64,000 nt of DNA from assembly GCA_963555705.1 (NCBI GenBank), contig OY743174.1, positions 61,154,234 through 61,218,233 of the forward strand, read 5' to 3'. This DNA comes from Ligustrum vulgare (taxonomy: Eukaryota; Streptophyta; Magnoliopsida; Lamiales; Oleaceae). Within the stretch, counting starts at the first letter, position 1. Each line of letters begins with the position of its first letter. A program made the position numbers and the translations under genes. The notes under the pieces are model-generated. The model had not been told where the DNA came from. It ran no database searches and saw only the letters and a list, made by a program, of their open reading frames with translations. Shown here in pieces: positions 41,762-53,045 of the stretch.

Positions 41762-44463
41762 TGTAGCGACCCAAGATTTTACGCAATTAATAATTATTTT
41801 AATATTTAGAAAATTGTGTCGCTATTGTTTTGAAATTAATGCCGCGACGGATTCGTCTAGCCAAGTCAAGAAATATCGAATTTGTTCGATTTTAAATTAA
41901 AATCCGAATTTCTAAAATTATGTTATTTTAATTATTTATTCAAATGTATTTTTCAGTCCAAAATATATCAGTTTTAAATACGTTTTCAAATCAAAGTTAG
42001 TCCAATAATTAAACATAGATTCTCCACACATGTTTTTCTTTTCCACCACATTTTTATCAAACGCCAATTTTAAATCATCACCATTTCCGCCACCTTCATC
42101 CTCAAAACATCATCATCACCAAACCAACTAATTATTCCCCATGTTTTCCCACTTTTCTTAATACCTAACTATCCACATCTCTTCCTCTAATTTTATATGT
42201 TCTTCATCATGCTCATCACATCCTCACCAACTCCACCTATCACACTTTCAATCCACTATATCACCATCATTTGAATAATCAATATCTTCACCCACATCAA
42301 ACTCAATTTGCATTCTTCCGTCCTGCACATACAAACTATCATCATTATTATTATTATACCTAACAAAGAACACCACTACCAATTAATCAAAGCTATCACA
42401 ATTCAATCCTACCCCATGTGTCTACTAAACATAATGATTTTTATTCTCCATTAATCTTCTTCTTTTCCTTTCTTTTCTCCTTTAAAGATACCTTCATCCC
42501 ACCTTCATGTTTGGAATCATCAGTCTAACCACCAGCCTGCTTTGTCATTTTCAATTCCCAGCACGCCTGCAAATCTCAACTCTCTGCATGATCATCACCT
42601 CCATCACCAATTCACTACCAAGAATTTATCACCACCACTGCCAATCTAGCAACTGCAATAACCATCACCATCTTCGCAACCAAATCGCAGCCAACCCCAA
42701 ATCAAAATCAAACTCAAGAAATAGAAGAAGCCGGAACTTACCTCAGCCCCGACCCATTTCTGGCCGGATCTTCGCCGACGAAACTCCAAAGAAATCACGA
42801 ACCCAGCTCCACTTTTAACCTCGGTTTTTCACAACAACAAAAAATCTCGCACCTAAACCCCTCAAGCTTGAACACATCCTCGACCCCTACTCCCCGCATT
42901 CTGGCGCCGGCGAACTGTCGGCTGTGACACTGGTTTCTTCCATTTTCCACCGTCGGTCGCGAACCTCCCTCTCTTTCCTTCGATCTGAAATTTGGTAGAG
43001 AGATAGAGTAATAAAATCGTTTTTAATAATTGTTTTGATTTTCAGATTTTGCAAACCAGTCCCCAGCCTTCTAATATGATTTTATTCCAGTACCAAGTTT
43101 TGCTGATTATTTATTTCAGTCCTTCAGCTTCTAAAACTGTTTATTTTACTCCTTGCTGATTTAAATCATTTGATTATAAATCCCAAGTTTCAAAAGTATC
43201 TATTTTAATCCCTCTATTTTCAAAATATCTATTTTAGTCCCTGAACTTTCAAAAGTATTCATTTTAGTTCCTCAACTTTCAAAACATCAATTTTAGTCCT
43301 CAAATTATAATTTATCATTTTGAACTATATATTCGATATACTAAAGTGACTTATTGGCTAAGACGAAGCGTACGGAGAATTCAAAGAAATTGAAGTCATT
43401 CCCGCTCAACTTTGCACTCGTCGGATTTGAGGTAGACTCGCACTTATTAATTGATTTAAATTATGATTTCATATGAATGTCATGTGACTTGTGAAAGTCA
43501 ATTTTTAAGAAAAGCAAGTATGTTTTTATGAAAGGTAAATATACCTTATGTTTTTATGAAAAGTAAGTATGTTTTTATGAAAAGAAAATATACTTTATGT
43601 TTTTACGAAAAGTAAGTATACCCTATGCTTCACGAAAATGTTTTTTTGGATCATTGCTATGAAATCAATCTACCAAGATTGTTATGGGTCCCATATGATA
43701 AGTTATGATATGTTAAGGGGACCGGAGTTTTAGTAGCGCTACACATAAGAATTCTTGCCACGAAGTTCGGTAACGTTCTTGTGTCTCTTATGTTTATGAG
43801 AATTTCAATCCTATCTTATGTTATGCTTTCAAAAGAAATTATGCTTGGCATAATTAAAATGTTTTTATAAGTATATGGTTTTCAAAGAGCTGTTTTCAAA
43901 GAGTTATTTTCAAAGAGCTTATGATTTGCAAAATATGTCCTGTGCTGTAATGCACAATATGAATTTTATCAAGAGCCGTTTTATAAAGAAGCTCTATCAA
44001 TGCCCGTTTTATAAAGAGCCGGGATTTATGTGTTTAATCATCTTATAAATTAAATTAATTTGCGATGAGTCTACTGAGTATTTCCTCCATGAAATGCTCA
44101 CCCTACTTTTTAACAGTTTTGCAGATTTCGGAGACGGTGGCGAGCGATGAATGATGGTGGCAATAATCGTTAAACGGTTGAAAGTTTGACGTTAATGATT
44201 TCCGTATTTTTTCCAAACAATCGAATAATTTAGAGAAGTTCATTTATTTGAGAAATTATGACATTATCAATTTCTTTACAAAATTAATGGTTCGATTTAC
44301 TATTTCAAATGGTTTCATAAATGTTTCAATTTTATCGGCCATTACAGTATATTTAATGTTGCCAAAAATGAATTTCAATTATTTCTTCCGCAAAAATATT
44401 ATTCGAAAAATTTAGACAGAAAATGACATAGTGAATCGGGTATACGGAACTCGGGGCGTTACA
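41762..44463 (+). repeat. 5' LTR of the LOG-carrying element
   Basis: 2702 bp, TGTAGCGACCC...CGGGGCGTTACA. It contains a C/A-rich region (42030-42720), tandem 'attttagtccctgaac' units (about 43195-43300), and one copy of a repeat with TTGCCACGAAGTTCGGTAAC (about 43755) that is expanded in the 3' LTR. A 103-codon ORF at 42507 is present in both LTRs only because the LTRs are identical; it is not considered a gene. Confidence 0.93.
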
Positions 44464-44466
44464 AGT

Positions 44467-44478
44467 TGGTATCAGAGC
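44467..44478 (+). other. Primer-binding site, initiator tRNA-Met type
   Basis: TGGTATCAGAGC, complementary to the 3' end of plant initiator tRNA-Met, three bases after the LTR end. Confidence 0.9.
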
Positions 44479-45780
44479 TAGTCTGCGTTTCTGTAGACTG
44501 GTAAAATTTTCAAAAAGAATTTTCAAGAAATATTTTCATTATAAGATTTTTATTGATGAAGATTGCCACTACCATCATTCGTTCCACCAACTCCGAGGTA
44601 AAGAAGTTTATGATGTTTAAAGTTATTTCAGTATTTCGAATACTCATTTTATTGATTTATGAGAAAGAATGAAGAGTATTTCGGATACTTATGATTTATG
44701 AGAAATAAGAATGTATTTCTTCGAAAATAATGATGTTGTTATGCTTTGTCATAACTTATATGCTTTAATGTATGATTATGAGAAAAAAAATTTTAGAAAG
44801 AAAACGAGTGTTGAGCATAATGGGAATAATATGATTTAAGAATGATTTTTAAATAATTTTTGTCCTCGAGTTAGAACCCTAGATGGACTTTGCATAATTG
44901 ATTTTAGACATGGCACTAAGTATGAGAAGTCAACAGAAAGGATTTGATTATATTTTCAGATTATTTATCGTTTAGATTTAAACGAGAAATAGCAAGCCAG
45001 TTATGAAGTTGTGATAAGATGTTAAGATTATAACTGATATGATTTTATTGAGAATTAAGTAATGGATATTATGTTGAGTAAGTGAATTATTTCCTCTATT
45101 TTGAAGAGAAATTTATTATGAAGTTTGGCCTTGTGAATATTTTGGGAATATGATTTATGGCATATATTTATAGGTATGAGTTATCTTTTGAGCCATTAAG
45201 GTATCGAAGGAAGTGATATTGTGATATTGAAAAATATAATTTGAAATTGTTATGTTGAGGAATTATGAATTGAATTATGGGATATTTTTGATGATATTGA
45301 AGTGTTGGAATCATTTTCAATATTTTTAGATCGTTGTGATCAAATGTGGAGTTATTTATTATTGTGAGTTATGAAGTATGTTTATGGTTTGGAATAAGTC
45401 CAAATTACAAGGGAGACTCTGTCCAGAATTTTATCATTTGGAATTAAGAGCATAATATGATAAGCATCTACTAAAGGAATTAAGTTTAGACATGCAAGAT
45501 CATTTACATCACAAACGAGATTTAGTAGCTGATAGCAGAGATTTTATTATTTTCTCATAAGGAGAACACACAAGAGTCACACTGTAAAGGAAATACATGA
45601 AACACACGAAAGCATAAGAGAAAAACATGGAAAGATCCTCAGAATGAGAGATGTGTTTCCGGAGTAGCCGTATCCTACCACCTCTGATCTTTTGAGGAAA
45701 TAAAGAAACCTTCAAAGAGGTGTGTTTCGAGAGTAAGAATACTCCGTAATCTACCACCTGGAACCTTTGAGGTACACACA
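44479..45780 (+). other. Non-coding interior, left part
   Basis: About 1 kb of AT-rich sequence where gag would be expected; ATGAAGATTGCCACTACC near 44557 could be a remnant of a gag start but the frame closes soon after. From about 45651 three imperfect repeats lie downstream of the LOG gene on its strand (45651-45697, 45719-45773, 45815-45860), each with ATACTCCGTA-like and CTACCACCT-like text. They may belong to the 3' untranslated region of the antisense transcript. Confidence 0.5.
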
Positions 45781-45868
45781 AGATTTAAACATTAAGGAAA
45801 TCCTAGTAAATGGAGGGGTGTCTCGAGAGTGAGAATACTCCGTACTCTACCCCCACCTATTCTAAGAT

Positions 45869-46522
45869 TCACAGAGTTAAATTTACATTAACCGGACTCC
45901 ATTTTCGCTTGATTCCCCTTCCTTGCGACCAATTTATCTTAACTCCTGCTGGATCTTGTATTGAGATATATGACTGCAGCTTATCCAGTAGTTCATCAAT
46001 GGTAGGAGCAGAAATAAGGAGCCTTCTGGAAAATGGAGAGATGAATTCCTGTTCCACAGCATAATCAAGAAAGGTTAACAAACCATCAAAAAAATTGTTA
46101 ACATTCAGAAGCCCAATAGGCTTAGTATGGAGATCTAGTTGAGCCCACGAGGTAATGTTAAAGATTTCTTCTAAGGTACCAAAACCTCCGGGCAGGGCTA
46201 TAAAGGCATCAGAACCATATAGCATACAAGTTATGCGTTCATGGATGGATAAGGTTTGAACTTCATGCCCTCGTGTTTTGCCTGCAACATCTACCAAAGG
46301 GACAGGTATGACACCGATTACTTTTGATTTCTCTGCAAGAGCAGATTGGGAAACACAACCCATTAGACCACTGCTACCACCCCCATATACAAGAGTGATA
46401 CCTTTTTCCCCCAGTTTCTTTCCAAGATCTACAGCCGCTTCTAGATAACCGAAGCCTTTCCCCACTTTTGATCCACAAAATACACAAATAGTTTTGATTT
46501 GTCGAAGTTTTGGTGCTTCCAT
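45869..46522 (-). CDS. LOG-like: LOG-family cytokinin riboside 5'-monophosphate phosphoribohydrolase, intronless, inside retrotransposon
   Basis: 217 codons, intact, starting MEAPKLRQIKTICVFCGS. LOG enzymes release active cytokinin bases from riboside monophosphates in one step, in cytosol and nucleus. Visible signatures: CVFCGS near the N-terminus, YGGGSSGLMG (residues 46-55), GVIP, and the phosphoribosyl-binding PGGFGTLEE (111-119), then TSWAQL, KPIGLLN, FISP, SAPT. The length is normal for the family (about 215-240). Ahead of PGG the usual H-x-R-K-x-x-M reads HERITCM: Arg kept, Lys replaced by Ile, so activity is uncertain. Plant LOG genes usually have several introns; none is seen here, suggesting capture of a processed transcript. 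It runs antisense to the retrotransposon, downstream of the ORF at 46822-47388, with its own TATA-like site in between. Confidence 0.88.
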   Translation of the reverse strand: MEAPKLRQIKTICVFCGSKVGKGFGYLEAAVDLGKKLGEKGITLVYGGGSSGLMGCVSQSALAEKSKVIGVIPVPLVDVAGKTRGHEVQTLSIHERITCMLYGSDAFIALPGGFGTLEEIFNITSWAQLDLHTKPIGLLNVNNFFDGLLTFLDYAVEQEFISPFSRRLLISAPTIDELLDKLQSYISIQDPAGVKINWSQGRGIKRKWSPVNVNLTL

Positions 46523-46597
46523 CTTTGATAGTATAGAAGAGAAAACTTACGAAGAAGATGTGATTTTGGGATGCCTGAACTATGAAATATGTTTGGC

Positions 46598-46605
46598 TAT
46601 TTAAA
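46598..46605 (-). promoter_or_regulatory. TATA-like element upstream of the LOG gene
   Basis: On the minus strand TTTAAATA sits within GGCTTTAAATAGCC, about 76 bp before the LOG start codon. The 46523-46821 spacer then reads like a short plant promoter and leader (pyrimidine-rich CTTCTTCG near the start). This suggests the LOG gene can be transcribed on its own rather than only from the LTR. Confidence 0.45.
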
Positions 46606-46821
46606 GCCGGAAAAATTTACTGTTTTTGATTGATTCTGAAAAAGTAAAGATTTACTTTTGACAAAATCAGCCCACTTTTGAATATTTTTATCGTATCGAG
46701 GCTGTCACCTTTCGGCGATTTAATATTTTATTTCCAGCTTTATCAAACCTCGAGAAAGGAAAATATATTTTATTTTCAAAACGCGTGAAAGAAAGCAGCA
46801 AAATATTTTAAAAGATTTACC

Positions 46822-47388
46822 TTATATCATTGCTGAACTGCCAGAAGCCTCATTTTGTAAAACAGACTGGCAAACAGGATCTTTTGCTATTATATTTTGG
46901 AGACTATAACGATTTTTGTCCTCGTTAAACTGAGCGTATAAGGAGAGAAGTTCACGTTGCACATAACCACTTGGGTGCGTCTCAAGAGTCAGTCGAATAT
47001 CATCCAAAGACTCCTTACTCAGTCCACCCTTTATGAATTCGATTTTATCATCCCGATTAGTAGAAGAATATCCTACTGATTTGCAACGAGTATTACAGTT
47101 CCATCGAGCACATTTATAGCAACCACCCAGTCTTTTTGCTCTTCGTTTCTTTGCAAACGTGCTTTTGCCTAAACCAGGCATGTGCTTTGGAAATGTTGAT
47201 GGTAATTCACCAGATAGTCGAACCTTTGCTTCTATCAACCAGCGAACATCTTCTGGAATATCATGAGCCATCAGCAACCTCAATCTTTCGAGCCTTATTT
47301 TATAGATCTTTCTCAGATCATTCATAGGAAGACTGGAATAATACTTGCGAATGTTAGAAAGAATGATATCCATTGTTTGATGATTCAA
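46822..47388 (-). CDS. Basic Cys-rich protein resembling plant-virus nucleic-acid-binding proteins (NABP-like)
   Basis: 188 codons, intact, start MNHQTMDI. Residues 1-70 are helical, charged and unassigned. Residues 76-90 contain STFAKKRRAKRLGG, a strongly basic patch, followed at once by a putative zinc site C90-x2-C93-x4-C98-x3-C102 and, later, a DDKIEFIKGG segment. A basic patch running into a small Cys cluster with a following charged FxK/EG segment is characteristic of the small 3'-proximal nucleic-acid-binding proteins of Betaflexiviridae (vitivirus/carlavirus type), several of which act as RNA-silencing suppressors. The C-terminal 60 residues are acidic and Ser-rich. It lies 299 bp upstream of the LOG gene on the same strand. 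The viral link is a recall-based resemblance, not a search result; a plant zinc protein of unknown family is the alternative. Confidence 0.5.
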   Translation of the reverse strand: MNHQTMDIILSNIRKYYSSLPMNDLRKIYKIRLERLRLLMAHDIPEDVRWLIEAKVRLSGELPSTFPKHMPGLGKSTFAKKRRAKRLGGCYKCARWNCNTRCKSVGYSSTNRDDKIEFIKGGLSKESLDDIRLTLETHPSGYVQRELLSLYAQFNEDKNRYSLQNIIAKDPVCQSVLQNEASGSSAMI

Positions 47389-48158
47389 CCTCTTCCCAGC
47401 ATGAACTATTTAAAAGCATTAAGGATCTGAGTGAATCCGCGTGATTTTGATTTCCAGCAAGAAAGCAGGGATTATTTTTATGAAAAGAGGAGACAGAGTT
47501 AATGCGGTGTTAATTATATTGATAAAGGAGATTTGATTGGAGATTTGGAATATTTTCTTGGATTATGGGTACTGATATTTTGTTATAATAATGATAATCA
47601 TGGTATAGTGTGATGATACGTGGAAAGTAAAATGAGTACCGTATTGAATCAGAATTCATACGTATATACAAGTGAAAGAAATACTTTGCAGGAAATGTAG
47701 TGACATTTAAGTAAATAATCTTAGTTTGGGAGATATTTGTTTACTGAATTTTTGGGTTACAAATATTGGAAAGATAAGTTAATGATATTATGTTGATATG
47801 TCAGTAGAGATTTGTTGAAATTTTAGAGATATATACGAATATTTGAGGTCACATGATACGATGATAAGTGACATGTTACATGAATACTACAAGATATGAT
47901 GAAATATCACATACGATTGGGAATTTTCATTTTGATTCAGAAGAATTTATGAGTAGACACATATGTCTATAGAAAAGTCCATGTCCTAAGAAAACAAATT
48001 GATGCATTTAGTCAAAGTCCAGTAGGTTAAATATGGTTGGGTTAAATATGGTAGCGATGATGCTACATAAGAAGAAGAAGATTCTGATTAAGTATTCAGA
48101 AATCATAAGATCAAGTAAGTTTAATTTCGAGGACGAAATTATTTTAAGGGGGTAAGAT
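47389..48158 (+). other. Non-coding interior, right part, ending in polypurine tract
   Basis: About 750 bp AT-rich with no pol remnant. It ends TTCGAGGACGAAATTATTTT then AAGGGGGTAAGAT (48146-48158) directly before the 3' LTR. The left part should hold the promoter of the NABP-like ORF (minus strand); no clear TATA box was picked out. Confidence 0.55.
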
Positions 48159-51100
48159 TGTAGCGACCCAAGATTTTACGCAATTAATAATTATTTTAAT
48201 ATTTAGAAAATTGTGTCGCTATTGTTTTGAAATTAATGCCGCGACGGATTCGTCTAGCCAAGTCAAGAAATATCGAATTTGTTCGATTTTAAATTAAAAT
48301 CCGAATTTCTAAAATTATGTTATTTTAATTATTTATTCAAATGTATTTTTCAGTCCAAAATATATCAGTTTTAAATACGTTTTCAAATCAAAGTTAGTCC
48401 AATAATTAAACATAGATTCTCCACACATGTTTTTCTTTTCCACCACATTTTTATCAAACACCAATTTTAAATCATCACCATTTCCGCCACCTTCATCCTC
48501 AAAACATCATCATCACCAAACCAACTAATTATTCCCCATGTTTTCCCACTTTTCTTAATACCTAACTATCCACATCTCTTCCTCTAATTTTATATGTTCT
48601 TCATCATGCTCATCACATCCTCACCAACTCCACCTATCACACTTTCAATCCACTATATCACCATCATTTGAATAATCAATATCTTCACCCACATCAAACT
48701 CAATTTGCATTCTTCCGTCCTGCACATACAAACTATCATCATTATTATTATTATACCTAACAAAGAACACCACTACCAATTAATCAAAGCTATCACAATT
48801 CAATCCTACCCCATGTGTCTACTAAACATAATGATTTTTATTCTCCATTAATCTTCTTCTTTTCCTTTCTTTTCTCCTTTAAAGATACCTTCATCCCACC
48901 TTCATGTTTGGAATCATCAGTCTAACCACCAGCCTGCTTTGTCATTTTCAATTCCCAGCACGCCTGCAAATCTCAACTCTCTGCATGATCATCACCTCCA
49001 TCACCAATTCACTACCAAGAATTTATCACCACCACTGCCAATCTAGCAACTGCAATAACCATCACCATCTTCGCAACCAAATCGCAGCCAACCCCAAATC
49101 AAAATCAAACTCAAGAAATAGAAGAAGCCGGAACTTACCTCAGCCCCGACCCATTTCTGGCCGGATCTTCGCCGACGAAACTCCAAAGAAATCACGAACC
49201 CAGCTCCACTTTTAACCTCGGTTTTTCACAACAAAAAAAAATCTCGCACCTAAACCCCTCAAGCTTGAACACATCCTCGACCCCTACTCCCCGCATTCTG
49301 GCGCCGGCGAACTGTCGGCTGTGACACTGGTTTCTTCCATTTTCCACCGTCGGTCGCGAACCTCCCTCTCTTTCCTTCGATCTGAAATTTGGTAGAGAGA
49401 TAGAGTAATAAAATCGTTTTTAATAATTGTTTTGATTTTCAGATTTTGCAAACCAGTCCCCAGCCTTCTAATATGATTTTATTCCAGTACCAAGTTTTGC
49501 TGATTATTTATTTCAGTCCTTCAGCTTCTAAAACTGTTTATTTTACTCCTTGCTGATTTAAATCATTTGATTATAAATCCCAAGTTTCAAAAGTATCTAT
49601 TTTAATCCCTCTATTTTCAAAATATCTATTTTAGTCCCTGAACTTTCAAAAGTATTCATTTTAGTTCCTCAACTTTCAAAACATCAATTTTAGTCCTCAA
49701 ATTATAATTTATCATTTTGAACTATATATTCGATATACTAAAGTGACTTATTGGCTAAGACGAAGCGTACGGAGAATTCAAAGAAATTGAAGTCATTCCC
49801 GCTCAACTTTGCACTCGTCGGATTTGAGGTAGACTCGCACTTATTAATTGATTTAAATTATGATTTCATATGAATGTCATGTGACTTGTGAAAGTCAATT
49901 TTTAAGAAAAGCAAGTATGTTTTTATGAAAGGTAAATATACCTTATGTTTTTATGAAAAGTAAGTATGTTTTTATGAAAAGAAAATATACTTTATGTTTT
50001 TACGAAAAGTAAGTATACCCTATGCTTCACGAAAATGTTTTTTTGGATCATTGCTATGAAATTAATCTACCAAGATTGTTATGGGTCCCATATGATAAGT
50101 TATGATATGTTAAGGGGACCGGAGTTTTAGTAGCGCTACACATAAGAATTCTTGCCACGAAGTTCGGTAACGTTCTTGTGTCTCCTATGTTTATGAGGAT
50201 TTGCCACGAAGTTCAGTAAAATTCCTATGTTCCATATGTTTATGAGGATTTGCCACCTAAGTTCGGTAAAATTCCTGTCGCATATGTTTATGAGGATTTC
50301 GATCCTATCTTATGTTATGATGCAATTGATCCCTATGAATTTCAAAAATTATGCTTGGTATACTTACTACATAAGAATTCTTGCCACAGAAGTTCGGTAA
50401 AATTCTTATGTTTATGAGGATTTCGATCTTATCCTATGTTATGATGAAAACTTACTGTTATTATGATTTTACTGCATAAGAATTCTTGCCACCTAAGTTC
50501 GGTAAAGTTCTTGTGTCTCTTATGTTTATGAGGATTTCAATCCTATCTTATGTTATGCTTTCAAAAGAAATTATGCTTGGCATAATTAAAATATTTTTAT
50601 AAGTATATGGTTTTCAAAGAGCTGTTTTCAAAGAGTTATTTTCAAAGAGCTTATGATTTGCAAAATATGTCCTGTGCTGTAATGCACAATATGAATTTTA
50701 TCAAGAGCCGTTTTATAAAGAAGCTCTATCAATGCCCGTTTTATAAAGAGCCGAGATTTATGTGTTTAATCATCTTATAAATTAAATTAATTTGCGATGA
50801 GTCTACTGAGTATTTCCTCCATGAAATGCTCACCCTACTTTTTAACAGTTTTCCAGATTTCGGAGACGGTGGCGAGCGATGAATGATGGTGGCAATAATC
50901 GTTAAACGGTTGAAAGTTTGACGTTAATGATTTCCGTATTTTTTCCAAACAATCGAATAATTTAGAGAAGTTCATTTATTTGAGAAATTATGACATTATC
51001 AATTTCTTTACAAAATTAATGGTTCGATTTAATATTTCAAATGGTTTCATAAATGTTTCAATTTTATCGGCCATTACAGTATATTTAATGTTGCCAAAAA

Positions 51101-51195
51101 TGAATTTCAATTATTTCTTCCGCAAAAATATTATTCGAAAAATTTAGACAGAAAATGACGTAGTGAATCGGGTATACGGAACTCGGGGCGTTACA
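48159..51195 (+). repeat. 3' LTR of the LOG-carrying element, with expanded minisatellite
   Basis: 3037 bp, 335 bp longer than the 5' LTR. The extra length lies at about 50170-50520, where a unit containing TTGCCACGAAGTTCGGTAA and TATGTTTATGAGGATT is present four to five times (partly nested in a larger unit with CTACATAAGAATTC) against once in the 5' LTR. Elsewhere the two LTRs are almost identical. Confidence 0.92.
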
Positions 51196-51200
51196 TGAGT

Positions 51201-51318
51201 TACCGTTACAACTTTCAAATAATAAATGTGATTCAATTATTTTCGTAATATTTTTTTAAATAGTTAGTTTTAAAGGATTAAGTGACATTCTGAATTTTAA
51301 GGAATCCGAGGCATTACA
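51201..51318 (+). repeat. Old LTR fragment of the TGTAGCGACC family, right piece
   Basis: Ends GAATCCGAGGCATTACA, a decayed form of the family terminus CGGAATTCGGGGCGTTACA. It joins 40960-41761 once the younger element and one TGAGT are removed. Confidence 0.65.
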
Positions 51319-52138
51319 TTAATGAATTTTTATCTTCCATTAGAGGTAGATCTCTATATTCTAAAATATTGAAATTTTCCCAATTTAATTCATCTTCATT
51401 TGTTCATTGTTTGTTTAATGATATATATTGAAATACTAGATTTTCCACCCATACGATGCACGGATTTCTATCAACGAAAATTTTTTCAATAAAATATTAT
51501 GAAAATATGTTGATTATACAATCGTATCAAATAAAAAAATATAGACAAATAAAATCTTTCTACAAAATGTTATCGAACTTTAAGCTTTAAAAAAAACCTA
51601 AATAATAAAACTTTATTTTATTTTTTTCTGAAAATGATAAAACATTATTTCATTTATGCATTGGTAACAAAAAGTTGATATGAACAAATTAATAATTCTT
51701 GTAATATGCATGTCGAAGAACATTTGACATATTAGGAACAAAAAATAAATAAAATAGCTCAAAGATAAATTATAAATTTAATGCTCATAGCTATAAACCG
51801 ATTTATAAATTACACAATTTCCAAAATCACTTCCCAAGGATCTGCAATGGAAACGCTATGTACTTGCTTTGACAACTTAGATCATTTCCCAAAGTATAAC
51901 TTTTCTTAAAAAAAATGATTTATTTGTATTCAAATATATTATTCAATTCATTTCAAAATATATATAATCCAATTACTTTAAAAAAAAAAAAAGTATCTAT
52001 ACATATATTATCCAATTTGTTTTTTTAATTTTCAAGGTTACACGTTAAACATAGAATATCAATTCTTATTAAATATGCAATAAATATTAAATTTCTACAA
52101 AATATTATTTAGAATATAGAAAGTGCATTTTGACGAAA

Positions 52139-52172
<34 letters not shown>

Positions 52173-52974
52173 CCCTCCAAATAATTTTAAGTATAAATTT
52201 TCCAAAAAAATAATTTATTTGCCCAAATTCTAACACATATATTTAAGAACAACAAATTAATAAAATATCTAATTAATTATAATTTTAATATTGATAACTA
52301 TAAATATTGACTAAATTCATTCAATGTTTTTGTTTCGCGTGTTTTGATACCCCTATAAAGCCCTGTTTGATACTCATCATTCTGTTTGATACTCATCATT
52401 CAAAACCCCATTGCTTCAAATTCATTTCCAATTGCACATTCTATTAATAAAACAATTTACAAATAAACTCAAAAAGATTCATTATTAAGCGACAACACGT
52501 TCTCAAAAAAATTACATAGATATAACATTTATTTGTAAATAAACATAGTAATTCATTTTTTTCATTTTCATTGTAACACATTTACATCGAATATATTAAA
52601 TACAACTCTTGCTAAATACATAATAAATATGAAATTTTCTTCAAAATTATTTAGATTTTAGAAAGTTCATTTGATGGGAATCTATATGTGTATTTTTGTG
52701 ACGACTTTTTTATTATAAAAAATATAGATATAATTTAGCAAAAAAAAATATAGATGTAGATCGGTAGATATATAAAATATAGACTTAGATATAGACAAAA
52801 AAATATATATATAGATATAGTAGATATTAAAAATATGGATATAGATATAGATATATAATCCTTGATACAAAAAAAATATATAGATATAGTAGATATTAAA
52901 AATATGGATATAGATATAGATATATAATCTTTGATTTAATTATTTTTTTAAAATTATATAATATCAAATTTGTG
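51319..52974. other. AT-rich intergenic DNA with simple repeats and a possible Helitron end
   Basis: ACTAG at 51435-51439 followed by CCACCCATACGATGCACGG resembles the 3' end (minus strand) of the Helitron at 17992, but the flanking base is A rather than T, so this is tentative. (GT)n at about 52141-52170. A 19-bp tandem duplication near 52363-52401 (CTGTTTGATACTCATCATT). A 68-bp tandem duplication of 'tatagatatag' text at about 52805-52930. Text around 52236-52325 resembles 62225-62300 beyond the LINE. No gene. Confidence 0.45.
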
Positions 52975-53045
52975 TATAGGCCCTTTTGGGTTATTCCGAT
53001 TGCTTTGGCAGTCAGCTTCGATTCTTTCTTCACAATTTTTCAGAA

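Larger units (their letters stand above)
41762..51195 (+). mobile_element. Young LTR retrotransposon carrying two antisense genes (LOG-like and NABP-like)
   Basis: 9434 bp bounded by perfect duplications TGAGT (41757-41761 and 51196-51200). LTRs 41762-44463 and 48159-51195 differ by about ten single bases over 2.7 kb seen by eye, plus one repeat-number change, so the insertion is recent. An initiator-tRNA-Met PBS follows the 5' LTR, and AAGGGGGTAAGAT precedes the 3' LTR with GAGGACGAAATT before it, as in plant Ty3/gypsy chromoviruses. The 3.7-kb interior contains no gag, protease, RT or integrase. Instead it holds two intact ORFs on the opposite strand. It must have moved with enzymes supplied in trans. 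Confidence 0.9.

Noticed and set aside
42507..42818. 103-codon ORF, identical at 48904-49215
   Set aside because: It is in both LTRs of one element, so identity reflects LTR duplication; the C/A-rich composition gives long open frames without family signatures.
44479..48158. Decayed gag-pol of the LOG element
   Set aside because: I looked for zinc knuckle, D[ST]G, YVDD-like and integrase motifs in all frames of the track and found none; only a possible gag start near 44557.
51435..51460. Third Helitron 3' end
   Set aside because: CTAGT and the CCGTGCATCG text fit, but the flanking base is A and no 5' end was found; kept only as a remark.
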